From NCBI RefSeq assembly GCF_004959775.1, contig NZ_SJZG01000003.1:186001-250000 (forward strand): a stretch of 64,000 nt of DNA. The letters are read 5' to 3'. The number at the start of each line of letters is the position of its first letter. The stretch's first letter is position 1. Source of the stretch: Agromyces sp. H66 (GTDB taxonomy: Bacteria; Actinomycetota; Actinomycetes; Actinomycetales; Microbacteriaceae). The notes under the pieces were generated by a model that saw only the letters and a list, made by a program, of their open reading frames with translations, was not told where the DNA came from and did not search any database. Below, in pieces: positions 29,988-37,498 of the stretch. The translations under genes and the position numbers were made by a program.

Positions 29988-31301
29988 GTGAGAATCCTCG
30001 TCCTCGGCTCGGGCGCGCGCGAGCACGCCATCATCCTCGCGCTCCTCGACGAGGAGGCCGGTCACGAGATCATCGCGGCTCCCGGCAACGCCGGCATTGC
30101 GGCATCCGAAACCTCGTCGGCACGCGGCAGCGTGACCACCATCGCACTCGACCCGACCGACCCCGTGCTCGTCGCCGACTACGCGTTCGACAACGACGTC
30201 GAGCTCGTCGTCATCGGCCCCGAGGCGCCGCTCGTCGCCGGTGTGGCCGACGCCCTCCGCCCCCGCGGCATCGCCGTGTTCGGGCCGGGCCGGGCCGCCG
30301 CCGCACTCGAGGGCTCGAAGACCTTCGCCAAGCGCGTCATGGAGGCCGCGGGCGTGCCCACCGGACGCGCGACGCTCGCCGACACCCTCGCCGAGGTCGA
30401 GGCGACGCTCGACGACTTCGGCGCTCCCTACGTCGTGAAGGCCGACGGGCTCGCCGCCGGCAAGGGCGTGCTCGTCACCGACGACCGCGACGCCGCGCTC
30501 GCGCACGCCACCCACTACCTGCAGCAGGGGCCCGTGCTCGTCGAGGAGTTCCTCGACGGCCAGGAGGTCTCGCTGTTCCTGCTGTCCGACGGCACGAACG
30601 TGGTGCCCCTCTCGCCCGCGCAGGACTACAAGCGTCTGCGCGACGGCGACCGGGGACCCAACACGGGCGGCATGGGCGCCTACTCGCCGCTGCCGTGGCT
30701 CGCCGACCGCTTCGGCAGCGAGCAGGCCTTCGTCGACGAGGTCATCGAGACCATCGCGAAGCCGACGGTGAAGCAGCTCGCCGAAGAGCAGACGCCGTTC
30801 ATCGGGCTGCTGTACGCGGGCCTCATCCTGACCCCGCGCGGCATCCGCGTCATCGAGTTCAACGCGCGGTTCGGCGACCCCGAGACGCAGGTCGTGCTGC
30901 CCCGTCTCGAGACCCCGCTGTCGGGCCTGCTGTTCGCCGCCGCGACGGGCGGCCTGGGGCAGGCGCCGCGTCCGGTGTTCCGCCCGGATGCCGCGGTCAC
31001 GGTCGTGCTCGCGAGCGAGGGGTATCCCGAGGCCCCCGAGACGGGCCGCGTGATCGAGGGCGTCGAGGCCGCGGCATCCGTTCCCGGAGTGCACCTGGCG
31101 CATGCCGCGACCGCCATCGGCGCACCCGCGACGCCCGACGCGATCCCGCGGCTCATGGCGACCGGCGGGCGCGTGCTGAACGTCGTGGCCGTCGGCGCCG
31201 ACTTCGCCGAGGCGCGCCGCCGCGCTTACGAGGCGCTCGGCCACCTCCGCCTCGAGGGCGGGCAGTACCGCACCGACATCGCCGCGCGCGTCGCGGAGTG
31301 A
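29988..31301 (+). CDS. purD: Phosphoribosylamine-glycine ligase (GAR synthetase)
   Basis: PurD joins phosphoribosylamine and glycine with ATP, the second purine step. The 437-residue protein has the ATP-grasp order: [73 protein letters not shown] (nucleotide loop), [16 protein letters not shown] and [20 protein letters not shown] with the metal ligands. GTG 29988 is fixed by the promoter. It is followed after 13 bases by purC, so the two form an operon. Confidence 0.97.
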   Translation: MRILVLGSGAREHAIILALLDEEAGHEIIAAPGNAGIAASETSSARGSVTTIALDPTDPVLVADYAFDNDVELVVIGPEAPLVAGVADALRPRGIAVFGPGRAAAALEGSKTFAKRVMEAAGVPTGRATLADTLAEVEATLDDFGAPYVVKADGLAAGKGVLVTDDRDAALAHATHYLQQGPVLVEEFLDGQEVSLFLLSDGTNVVPLSPAQDYKRLRDGDRGPNTGGMGAYSPLPWLADRFGSEQAFVDEVIETIAKPTVKQLAEEQTPFIGLLYAGLILTPRGIRVIEFNARFGDPETQVVLPRLETPLSGLLFAAATGGLGQAPRPVFRPDAAVTVVLASEGYPEAPETGRVIEGVEAAASVPGVHLAHAATAIGAPATPDAIPRLMATGGRVLNVVAVGADFAEARRRAYEALGHLRLEGGQYRTDIAARVAE

Positions 31302-31314
31302 GGGGAACGCACGC

Positions 31315-32259
31315 ATGAGCGACGCGACGGACCTGCCCGGCTGGACGCACGTGTACTCGGGCAAGGTGCGCGACCTGTACGTGCCCGCGACGACGCCCGA
31401 CGATGACGACGACTGGACCGGTGACCCGCTGCGGCGCTCGCGCGTCGTGCTCGTGGTCGCGAGCGATCGGGTCAGCGCGTTCGACCGCGTGCTCGAACCC
31501 GCGATCCCGGGCAAGGGCGCCATGCTCACGAAGCTCACCCACTGGTGGTTCGACCAGCTGCCCGAGGTGCCCAACCACCTCGCCTATGCCGAGGACGACC
31601 GGCTGGCGGACCTGCCCGAGATCCCGGCCGGCGTGGCCGAACGCTCGATGCTGTGCCGCACCCTCGACATGTTCCCCATCGAGTGCGTCGTGCGCGGCTA
31701 CCTCGCGGGCGGAGGCTGGACGGAGTACCAGGCCACGGGAGGCATCGGCGGCATCCCACTGCCCGAGGGCCTCTCGAACGGCGACCGCCTGCCCGAACCC
31801 GTGTACACGCCCGCGTGGAAGGCTCCGCTCGGCCAGCACGACGAGAACATCTCGTTCGAGCGCACCGTCGAGCTCGTCGGCGAGACCGTCGCCGATCAGC
31901 TGCGTGCGCTGTCGCTCGAGATCTTCACGCACGCCTCCGGGGTCGCCGAGGATCGCGGCGTGATCCTCGCCGACACGAAGTTCGAGTTCGGCGCCGACCG
32001 CGACACGGGCATCGTCACCCTCGCCGACGAGGTGCTCACGAGCGACTCCAGCCGGTACTGGGACGCCGAGGCGTACCTCACCGCCCCCACCCCCGAGCTG
32101 CGCATGGCGAGCTTCGACAAGCAGATCGTGCGCGACTGGCTCGCCGCGAACTGGGACCAGGCCGAGGCCGAGGCACCGCCGCCGCTGCCCGGCGAGATCG
32201 TCGAGCGCACCGCCGAGCGCTACCGCGCCCTGTTCGAGCGGTTGACGCTCGGCCTCTGA
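31315..32259 (+). CDS. purC: SAICAR synthetase (phosphoribosylaminoimidazole-succinocarboxamide synthase)
   Basis: PurC couples CAIR and aspartate using ATP. The 314-residue protein shows GWTHVYSGKVRDLY, VVASDRVSAFDRVLEPAIPG, IECVVRGYLAGGGWTEYQ, GVILADTKFEFG and LADEVLTSDSSRYWDAE, the ordered PurC signatures. An insert, PATTPDDDDDWTGDPLRRS, extends the first hairpin, a feature of the longer actinobacterial form. GGGGAA lies before ATG 31315. It ends before a GC palindrome that precedes the dioxygenase promoter. Confidence 0.97.
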   Translation: MSDATDLPGWTHVYSGKVRDLYVPATTPDDDDDWTGDPLRRSRVVLVVASDRVSAFDRVLEPAIPGKGAMLTKLTHWWFDQLPEVPNHLAYAEDDRLADLPEIPAGVAERSMLCRTLDMFPIECVVRGYLAGGGWTEYQATGGIGGIPLPEGLSNGDRLPEPVYTPAWKAPLGQHDENISFERTVELVGETVADQLRALSLEIFTHASGVAEDRGVILADTKFEFGADRDTGIVTLADEVLTSDSSRYWDAEAYLTAPTPELRMASFDKQIVRDWLAANWDQAEAEAPPPLPGEIVERTAERYRALFERLTLGL

Positions 32260-32272
32260 GGGAATGCAGCAC

Positions 32273-32286
32273 ACCCCGCGCGGGGT
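32273..32286 (+). terminator. Palindrome after purC
   Basis: ACCCCGCGCGGGGT is a perfect 14-bp palindrome between the purC stop and the TATCAT -10 of the next gene. It could end purC transcription or belong to the following operator. Confidence 0.4.
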
Positions 32287-32312
32287 TATCATTAGTTGTG
32301 AGTACAACCAAT
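32287..32312 (+). promoter_or_regulatory. Promoter and operator dyad over the start of the VOC dioxygenase
   Basis: TATCAT (32287-32292) lies five bases before GTG 32298. The dyad ATTAGTTGT-GAGT-ACAACCAAT (32291-32312), with one mismatch per arm, covers the start codon. Size and symmetry suit a MarR-type repressor, but no such gene is adjacent. Confidence 0.6.
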
Positions 32313-33194
32313 GGCACGCCGTCGACGGGTCTCCTCGCCGCCGACACCGGCATGGGCGCCGTGACGCTGAAGGTCGGCGACCTCGACGCGATGATCCGCT
32401 ACTACCGCGACGGCGTGACACTCGAACTGCTCAGCCACGACGGCCCCGTGGCCGTGCTCGGCCGCGGCACGACGCCCATCGTGATCCTCGAGTACGCGCC
32501 CGAGCTGAAGCACCCCGGTCCCCGCAGCGCGGGCCTGTTCCACACCGCGATCCTCTTCGACTCGCGTGAGGCGCTCGCGGCCGCCGTCTACTCCGTCGCA
32601 CTGAAGCATCCGGGGACCTTCACCGGAAGCTCCGACCACCTCGTGAGCGAGGCGTTCTACTTCACCGACCCCGAGGGCAACGGCGTCGAGCTCTACTTCG
32701 ATCGCGACCGCTCGCAGTGGAGCTGGACGCACGGGCAGATCGAGATGGCCACGATGTTCCTCGACCCGAATCGCTACCTCAGCGAGCACCTCACGCAGGG
32801 GGCAGCGGATGCCGCGACCGCGGGCACCGGGCTCGGCGACGCGATCGTCGGCCACGTGCACCTCTCGGTCGGCGACATCCCGAGCGCCCGCGAGTTCTAC
32901 GTCGACCGCCTCGGCTTCGAGACGACCACGGTGTACGGCAGCCAGGCGCTGTTCGTGGCGGCCGGCGGCTACCACCACCACATGGCCATGAACACGTGGA
33001 ACAGCGCCGGCGCCGGCCGGCGGGGGCCGGCGCTCGGCCTTGGCAAGGTCGAGATCGTCGTGCCCGGCGCCGACGACCTGGGCGAGCTCGGCGAGCGGAT
33101 GTCGCACTACGGCCTCGCGACCCGCGACGACGGTCGCACACTCCGGTTCGACGACCCGTGGGCGAACCTCATCGAGGTGCGGGCGGCCGACTGA
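32298..33194 (+). CDS. VOC family dioxygenase, catechol-2,3-dioxygenase (CatE) type
   Basis: A 298-residue protein with two fused VOC units: GAVTLKVGDLDAMIRYYRD with HTAILFDSREAL and GNGVELYFDRD in the first, and GHVHLSVGDIPSAREFYVD with GGYHHHMAMNTW in the second. This is the CatE/YfiE arrangement of Fe(II) extradiol dioxygenases; candidate ligands are His in GHVHLSV, His in GYHHHMAM and the final Glu in LIEVRAAD. It probably opens a catechol or quinol ring, often as detoxification under quinone stress. The start is fixed by the promoter. Confidence 0.88.
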   Translation: MSTTNGTPSTGLLAADTGMGAVTLKVGDLDAMIRYYRDGVTLELLSHDGPVAVLGRGTTPIVILEYAPELKHPGPRSAGLFHTAILFDSREALAAAVYSVALKHPGTFTGSSDHLVSEAFYFTDPEGNGVELYFDRDRSQWSWTHGQIEMATMFLDPNRYLSEHLTQGAADAATAGTGLGDAIVGHVHLSVGDIPSAREFYVDRLGFETTTVYGSQALFVAAGGYHHHMAMNTWNSAGAGRRGPALGLGKVEIVVPGADDLGELGERMSHYGLATRDDGRTLRFDDPWANLIEVRAAD

Positions 33195-33230
33195 CCCGGC
33201 GACGCCGGGCTGGGCCGGCCGGGCCGGGCC

Positions 33231-33260
33231 GCGCCGGGCCGCGCCGGGCCGCGCCGGTCC
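33231..33260 (+). repeat. 10-bp tandem repeat, three units
   Basis: GCGCCGGGCC occurs at 33231 and 33241 and as GCGCCGGTCC at 33251, behind a GGCCGGGCCGGGCC tract. This is low-complexity spacer between convergent genes. Confidence 0.8.
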
Positions 33261-33275
33261 CGGATGCACCGCCCC

Positions 33276-33361
33276 GCCCGATCCTGCGGATATACGATCC
33301 GGCGCGCCGCGGTCCGCCGCACCGGCGCGGGGTGTCCGATCGTATATCCGCAGAATCGGGC
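33276..33361. repeat. Long inverted repeat, 24-base arms, between convergent genes
   Basis: Left arm 33276-33299 (GCCCGATCCTGCGGATATAC, then GATC) and right arm 33338-33361 (GATCGTATATCCGCAGAATC, then GGGC) match at 23 of 24 positions, around a 38-base GC-rich loop. It lies between the ends of the VOC and TetR genes. It may be a bidirectional terminator, but the arms contain an AT-rich GGATATAC core unlike the other terminators here. Confidence 0.75.
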
Positions 33362-33397
33362 GGCATGGGTCCCCGGATCGCGTCGGCCGGGAGCCGG

Positions 33398-34051
33398 TCA
33401 GGCCCCCGGGGCGGGGCGCGGGCCCTTCCGGTGCGACATGTCGTGGAAGGTGTCGAAGTCGAGCCCCGCGCCGGGCAGCGGCGTCAGGTCGGGCCGCGCG
33501 CGCAGGCCGTCGAGCACGATCGCGAGCTGTCGCCGCCAGTACGGCAGGTAGGTGCCGCCGTACTGGCCGAGCGAGCCGAGCATGTCGACGAGCACGGCGA
33601 GGTCGACCGCCGTGACATCGGGGCGGAGCGATCCCTCGGCCTGCGCTCGCTCGACGAGGCCATCGATCGGCTCGGCGAACTCGGCGCCGGGCCGGTAGTC
33701 GGGGTCGATCTCGCCCATCCGCCGCATGACGGCCGGAACGTACGGCGCGTTCGCGAGCCACTCCGCGAGACGCTCCAGGTAGAGCTCGACCGATCGCCAT
33801 CCGGTCTCCGCGGCCAGGATCTCGGGCGCGAGGTCGCGCAACTCGCCGACGCCGAGGTCGTAGAGCTCGCGCACCAGGGCGTCCCTGTTCGGGAAGTGGC
33901 GATACACCGTTCCCGCGCCGACGCCCGCCCGGACGGCGAGTTCGTCGAGCGGCGCCTCGACGCCGCGCTCGGCGAAGAGCTTCCTCGCCTCGACGAGGAG
34001 CTTCTCGTGGTTTCGTCGGGCATCACGCCGCGACGACACGGCCGCGTTCAC
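33398..34051 (-). CDS. TetR/AcrR family regulator
   Basis: The 217-residue protein has the TetR HTH (RRNHEKLLVEARKLFAERGV, DELAVRAGVGAGTVYRHFPN, RDALVRELYDLG) and a helical effector domain with PYWRRQLAIVLDGLRARP near the end, typical of the SbtR/TetR_C group. GTG 34051 is supported by TAAGGT six bases upstream. A perfect 10-bp dyad lies on the -35. The neighbours are a convergent dioxygenase and a divergent tryptophan dioxygenase; control of either aromatic-ring gene is possible but unproven. Confidence 0.9.
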   Translation of the reverse strand: MNAAVSSRRDARRNHEKLLVEARKLFAERGVEAPLDELAVRAGVGAGTVYRHFPNRDALVRELYDLGVGELRDLAPEILAAETGWRSVELYLERLAEWLANAPYVPAVMRRMGEIDPDYRPGAEFAEPIDGLVERAQAEGSLRPDVTAVDLAVLVDMLGSLGQYGGTYLPYWRRQLAIVLDGLRARPDLTPLPGAGLDFDTFHDMSHRKGPRPAPGA

Positions 34052-34057
34052 GCATTC

Positions 34058-34105
34058 ACCTTATCCGGTCGGTCGGGTATGATTCGGAGGGTCATCTCCG
34101 AATCA
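34058..34105 (-). promoter_or_regulatory. TetR leaderless promoter and operator
   Basis: Reverse-strand TAAGGT (34063-34058) is six bases before the GTG. The perfect dyad TGATTCGGAG (34080-34089) and CTCCGAATCA (34096-34105), six bases apart, covers the -35 region, so autorepression is likely. Confidence 0.75.
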
Positions 34106-34145
34106 CCGACGCGGCAGATGACGGCCCCTCGGGGGAGGGGGTTTC

Positions 34146-34197
34146 GGTGCGGCGGGTGGCGGGCCGGTCCGACCGGCCTGGGGGCGCCCGCCGCACC
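34146..34197. repeat. Nested hairpin between divergent promoters
   Basis: The outer stem GGTGCGGCGGG/CCCGCCGCACC (34146-34156, 34187-34197) encloses an inner palindrome, GGCCGGT-CCG-ACCGGCC (34162-34178). It lies between the TetR and kynA promoters, where no terminator is needed. Confidence 0.7.
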
Positions 34198-34200
34198 TTC

Positions 34201-34232
34201 GGCGCCGTGCGCATCCGGCGCCGTGCGCATCC
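34201..34232 (+). repeat. 16-bp perfect tandem duplication upstream of kynA
   Basis: GGCGCCGTGCGCATCC is present twice in a row (34201-34216, 34217-34232), ending about 30 bases before the kynA -10. It could be a duplicated activator or repressor site. Confidence 0.8.
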
Positions 34233-34263
34233 GCCCTCACGATGCGCCGTCGCGCCGCGCGGC

Positions 34264-34269
34264 TAGGCT
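34264..34269 (+). promoter_or_regulatory. -10 element TAGGCT of the leaderless kyn operon
   Basis: TAGGCT, six bases, GTG 34276; this is the only promoter seen for the kynA-amidohydrolase-kynU operon. Confidence 0.65.
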
Positions 34270-34275
34270 GAACGC

Positions 34276-35154
34276 GTGGCCGACCCCGATGAGCACGAGC
34301 GCCCCGTCGCCGAGAACACACGTCGGATCGAGGCATCCGTCGTCACCGACTTCAGCGACCGCATGAGCTACGGCGGCTACCTCGACCTCGACACCCTGCT
34401 GGCGGCGCAACGACCGATCTCGCGGCCCGAGCACCACGACGAGCTGCTGTTCATCATCCAGCACCAGACCACCGAGCTCTGGCTGAAGCTCGTGCTGCAC
34501 GAGCTCGAGACCGCGCGCGACCTGATGCGCGCCGACGAGCTCGCACCGGCGCTGAAGTGCATCGCGCGCGTGAAGCACATCCAGAAGACGCTCACCGAGC
34601 AGTGGTCGGTGCTGGCGACCCTCACCCCCACCGAGTACGCGCAGTTCCGCGGCGTGCTCGGCAACGCCAGCGGATTCCAGTCGTACCAGTACCGTGCCGT
34701 CGAGTTCGTGCTCGGCAACAAGAACGCGAAGATGATGCAGATCTTCGAGTCGGATGCCGCGGCCACCGCCATCCTCCGGCACGCGCTCGAGTCGCCGAGC
34801 GTGTACGACGAGTTCCTGCGGCTCCTCGCCCGGGCCGGGTATCCGATCCCGGCCGAGGTGCTCGATCGGGACGTGACGCTCGCGTGGACCTTCCGTCCCG
34901 AGCTCGTCCCGGTGTTCGCGTCGATCTACCGGAACCCCGACGAGCACTGGTCGGCGTACGAGACCTGCGAGGAGCTCGTCGACCTGGAGGACAACTTCCA
35001 GCTCTGGCGGTTCCGACACCTGAAGACCGTCGAGCGCATCATCGGCATGAAGACCGGAACGGGCGGGTCGAGCGGCGCGCCGTTCCTGAAGCGTGCGCTC
35101 GAGCTCACCTTCTTTCCCGAGCTCTACGCGGTGCGCACCGAGATCCCGGGATGA
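34276..35154 (+). CDS. kynA: Tryptophan 2,3-dioxygenase
   Basis: KynA uses haem and O2 to open the indole ring of tryptophan, giving N-formylkynurenine. The 292-residue protein has LLFIIQHQTTELWLKL (active-site His63), QFRGVLGNASGFQSYQYR (substrate Arg125 and the SGFQS motif) and LWRFRHLKTVERIIG with proximal His248, followed by GMKTGTGGSSGAPFL, which closes over the substrate. Length is normal for the bacterial tetrameric enzyme. It is the first gene of a tight three-gene operon. GTG 34276 is fixed by the promoter. Confidence 0.97.
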   Translation: MADPDEHERPVAENTRRIEASVVTDFSDRMSYGGYLDLDTLLAAQRPISRPEHHDELLFIIQHQTTELWLKLVLHELETARDLMRADELAPALKCIARVKHIQKTLTEQWSVLATLTPTEYAQFRGVLGNASGFQSYQYRAVEFVLGNKNAKMMQIFESDAAATAILRHALESPSVYDEFLRLLARAGYPIPAEVLDRDVTLAWTFRPELVPVFASIYRNPDEHWSAYETCEELVDLEDNFQLWRFRHLKTVERIIGMKTGTGGSSGAPFLKRALELTFFPELYAVRTEIPG

Positions 35155-35157
35155 CGG

Positions 35158-36177
35158 ATGCCGCACGCTGAGCACCCTTCGGTCCCCGAGCCGGTCGGCG
35201 GGCTCGACCTCGGCCCGCTCGCCGAGCCCGTTCGGCGCTCGTTGAACGGGGAGCACCCCGGCGACACCGGCACGCGGCTGCCGCCCCTCGTCGACCACCA
35301 CGTGCACCTCATGATCGTCGGGGCGCATGCGCTGGCCGACACCGCGCTCGCGGGCGTCGTCGACCTCGGCGCACCGCTCGACCTCCTGACGGCACGGCGT
35401 GCCCACGACGGCCTGCCGCACGTGGAGTTCGCCGGCGCATTCCTCACGGCGCCCGGCGGATACCCGGCCGGGCGTCCATGGGCGGTCGCCGGCTGCACGC
35501 GCGAGGTCTCCGCCGCGACGGGCGACGGCCGGGGGTCGCTGCCCGGCCCCGCCGAGACCGCCGTGTCGGAGCAGCGGGCGTTCGGGGCATCCGTCATCAA
35601 GGTCGCGCTGAACGCCGCCGCGGGCCCGGTGTTCGACCGGGCGACGCTCGACGCGGTCGTCGCCGCGGCGCACGGACGCGGCATGCCCGTCGTCGCGCAC
35701 GTCGAGGGCGACGGGATGACGCGGCTCGCGATCGAGGCGGGCGTCGACGCGCTCGCGCACACGCCGTTCACCGAGCGCATCGACGACGACCTCGTCGCGC
35801 GCGCCGCGGCCCTCGGGCAGCGGTGGATCTCGACGCTCTTCGTCACGAGCCACGGCGAGCCGTCGCCCGAGCGCGACCTCGCGATCGACAACCTGCGCCG
35901 GTTCCGTGCCGCGGGCGGGCGGGTGCTCTACGGCACCGATCTCGGCAACGGCGACCAGCCGCTCGGCGTGAACCCAGCCGAGGTCGCCCTGCTCACCGAG
36001 GCGGGGCTCGAGGCATCCGCCGTGCTCGACGCCATCTGCGACCCGTGGCCGCGGGGCGAGCGCGACGACGCCGTCGCGACGTTCGTGCCCGGCGCACCCC
36101 CCACGACGCTCGACGGACTCGCCGGCTGGCTCGCCTCGGCGTGCCTCGTGCCGGCCGAAGAACTGGAGGCCCTGTGA
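35158..36177 (+). CDS. Amidohydrolase superfamily protein of the kynurenine operon (candidate formamidase)
   Basis: The 339-residue metal hydrolase lies between kynA and kynU, where the step N-formylkynurenine to kynurenine is needed and no KynB or alpha/beta-hydrolase formamidase gene is present. All binuclear-site residues of the superfamily are visible: DHHVH (His48, His50), Lys148 in SVIKVALN as possible carbamylated ligand, His181 in VVAHVEG, His201 in LAHTPF and Asp261 in YGTDLGN. It starts three bases after the kynA stop, and its stop overlaps kynU. Position and chemistry (amide hydrolysis) suggest a non-orthologous kynurenine formamidase; sequence alone would also allow an imidazolonepropionase-like or other cyclic-amide hydrolase. 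Confidence 0.85.
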   Translation: MPHAEHPSVPEPVGGLDLGPLAEPVRRSLNGEHPGDTGTRLPPLVDHHVHLMIVGAHALADTALAGVVDLGAPLDLLTARRAHDGLPHVEFAGAFLTAPGGYPAGRPWAVAGCTREVSAATGDGRGSLPGPAETAVSEQRAFGASVIKVALNAAAGPVFDRATLDAVVAAAHGRGMPVVAHVEGDGMTRLAIEAGVDALAHTPFTERIDDDLVARAAALGQRWISTLFVTSHGEPSPERDLAIDNLRRFRAAGGRVLYGTDLGNGDQPLGVNPAEVALLTEAGLEASAVLDAICDPWPRGERDDAVATFVPGAPPTTLDGLAGWLASACLVPAEELEAL

Positions 36178-37433
36178 CCCACGACCCGCATCTCGCCTAC
36201 GCCCGCCGGATGGACCGCGCCGACGGGCTCGCGCATTACCGCAAGCGATTCGCGGGCGCCGATACCGACCTCGTCTACTTCGACGGGAACTCGCTCGGCC
36301 GCCCGCCGCTGTCGGCGATCGAACGCATGGAGCGGTTCCTGCGCGAGGAGTGGGGCGGGCGCCTCATCCGCGGCTGGGATGAATCGTGGATGCAGCTGCC
36401 GTTCGAGATCGGCGACCTCATCGGCCGCGCCGTCATCGAGGCCAAGCCCGGGCAGACCGTGATCGGCGACTCCACCACCGTGCTCCTCTACAAGCTCGCG
36501 CGCGCGGCCGTCGACGCGCAGCTCCTGCGCGATCCCGATCGCCGCGAGATCGTCGTCGACAGCGACAACTTCCCCACCGACCGGTACGTGCTCGAGGGCA
36601 TCGCCCGCGAGCGCGGCATGCGCCTGAGGTGGATCGAGGCGGACACCGCCGGCGGCGTGACGAGCGAGCACCTCGCGGAGGCGGCCGGACCCGAGACGGC
36701 CCTCGTGGTCATCAGCCACGTCGCCTACCGATCCGCGTACCTCGCCGACGCCCGCGAGCTCACGCGCATCGCGCACGACGCCGGCGCCCTCGTCATGTGG
36801 GACCTCTGCCATTCCGCGGGCTCGGTGCCCGTGAAGGCCGACCTGTGGGGGTTCGACCTCGCCGTCGGATGCACCTACAAGTACCTGAACGGCGGTCCGG
36901 GCTCTCCGGCGTTCGCGTACGTGCGCGACGACCTGCAGGAGGTGCTCGAACAGCCGATCCAGGGCTGGATGGGCACCGCCGACGTGTTCGCGATGGGGCC
37001 CGAGTACGTGCCGGCGCGCGGCATCCGTCGCTTCCTGAGCGGAACGCCGCCCATCGTGGGCATGCTCGCGATGCAGGAGACGCTCGCGATGATCGAGGAG
37101 GCGGGCATGCCCGCCATCCGCGCGAAATCCGTCGCCCTCACGGAGTTCGCGGTCTCGGTCGCCGAGGAGTGGCTCGCCCCGCTCGGCGTGACGCTCGCGT
37201 CGCCGCTGGACCCCGCCGAGCGCGGCGGGCACGTGACGCTCCAGCACCCCGCCATGCGGGAGGTCACGGCGCGGCTGTGGCAGCAGGACGTGATCCCCGA
37301 CTACCGCGACCCCGGCGGCCTGCGAATCGGGCTCTCGCCGCTCTCGACGAGCTTCGAGGAGGTGCACCGCGGGCTCGCGGCCGCCCGGGACACGCTCCGG
37401 ACGGTGCTCACCGAGCGCGCCGGGCTGGCGTAG
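36174..37433 (+). CDS. kynU: Kynureninase
   Basis: KynU cleaves kynurenine to anthranilate and alanine with PLP. The 419-residue protein matches full length: VYFDGNSLGRPPLSAIERM, GDSTTVLLYKLARAA, DSDNFPTDRYVLEG, VMWDLCHSAGSVPVKADLWG (Asp210 for the PLP pyridine) and GCTYKYLNGGPGSPAFAYV with Schiff-base Lys236. The GTG overlaps the amidohydrolase stop (GTGA). The last about 95 bases of this gene recur, diverged and broken, at 38915-39014 beyond the next three genes. Confidence 0.97.
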   Translation: MTHDPHLAYARRMDRADGLAHYRKRFAGADTDLVYFDGNSLGRPPLSAIERMERFLREEWGGRLIRGWDESWMQLPFEIGDLIGRAVIEAKPGQTVIGDSTTVLLYKLARAAVDAQLLRDPDRREIVVDSDNFPTDRYVLEGIARERGMRLRWIEADTAGGVTSEHLAEAAGPETALVVISHVAYRSAYLADARELTRIAHDAGALVMWDLCHSAGSVPVKADLWGFDLAVGCTYKYLNGGPGSPAFAYVRDDLQEVLEQPIQGWMGTADVFAMGPEYVPARGIRRFLSGTPPIVGMLAMQETLAMIEEAGMPAIRAKSVALTEFAVSVAEEWLAPLGVTLASPLDPAERGGHVTLQHPAMREVTARLWQQDVIPDYRDPGGLRIGLSPLSTSFEEVHRGLAAARDTLRTVLTERAGLA

Positions 37434-37463
37434 GCGCGACCGGGTCGCGTCGGGCTGGTCGGG

Positions 37464-37498
37464 TTGACCTGAAGTTAGTATGCGCGCATACTAACTTC
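37464..37498 (+). promoter_or_regulatory. Cassette promoter with 28-bp perfect palindromic operator
   Basis: TTGACC (37464-37469) and CATACT (37487-37492) are 17 bases apart. A perfect 28-bp palindrome (37471-37498, half-site GAAGTTAGTATGCG) fills spacer and -10 and ends directly at ATG 37499, six bases after the -10. The MarR protein encoded third in the operon is the obvious candidate to bind it. Confidence 0.85.

Noticed and set aside
33195-33397. tRNA or small RNA gene in the intergenic repeat
   Set aside because: The long inverted repeat gives a single hairpin, not a cloverleaf, and no T-loop sequence is present. No tRNA was found anywhere in the window.
35151-35171. Six-codon frame MTDAAR overlapping the kynA stop
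   Set aside because: It arises from the octamer context and ends at once; the amidohydrolase starts seven bases later in another frame.
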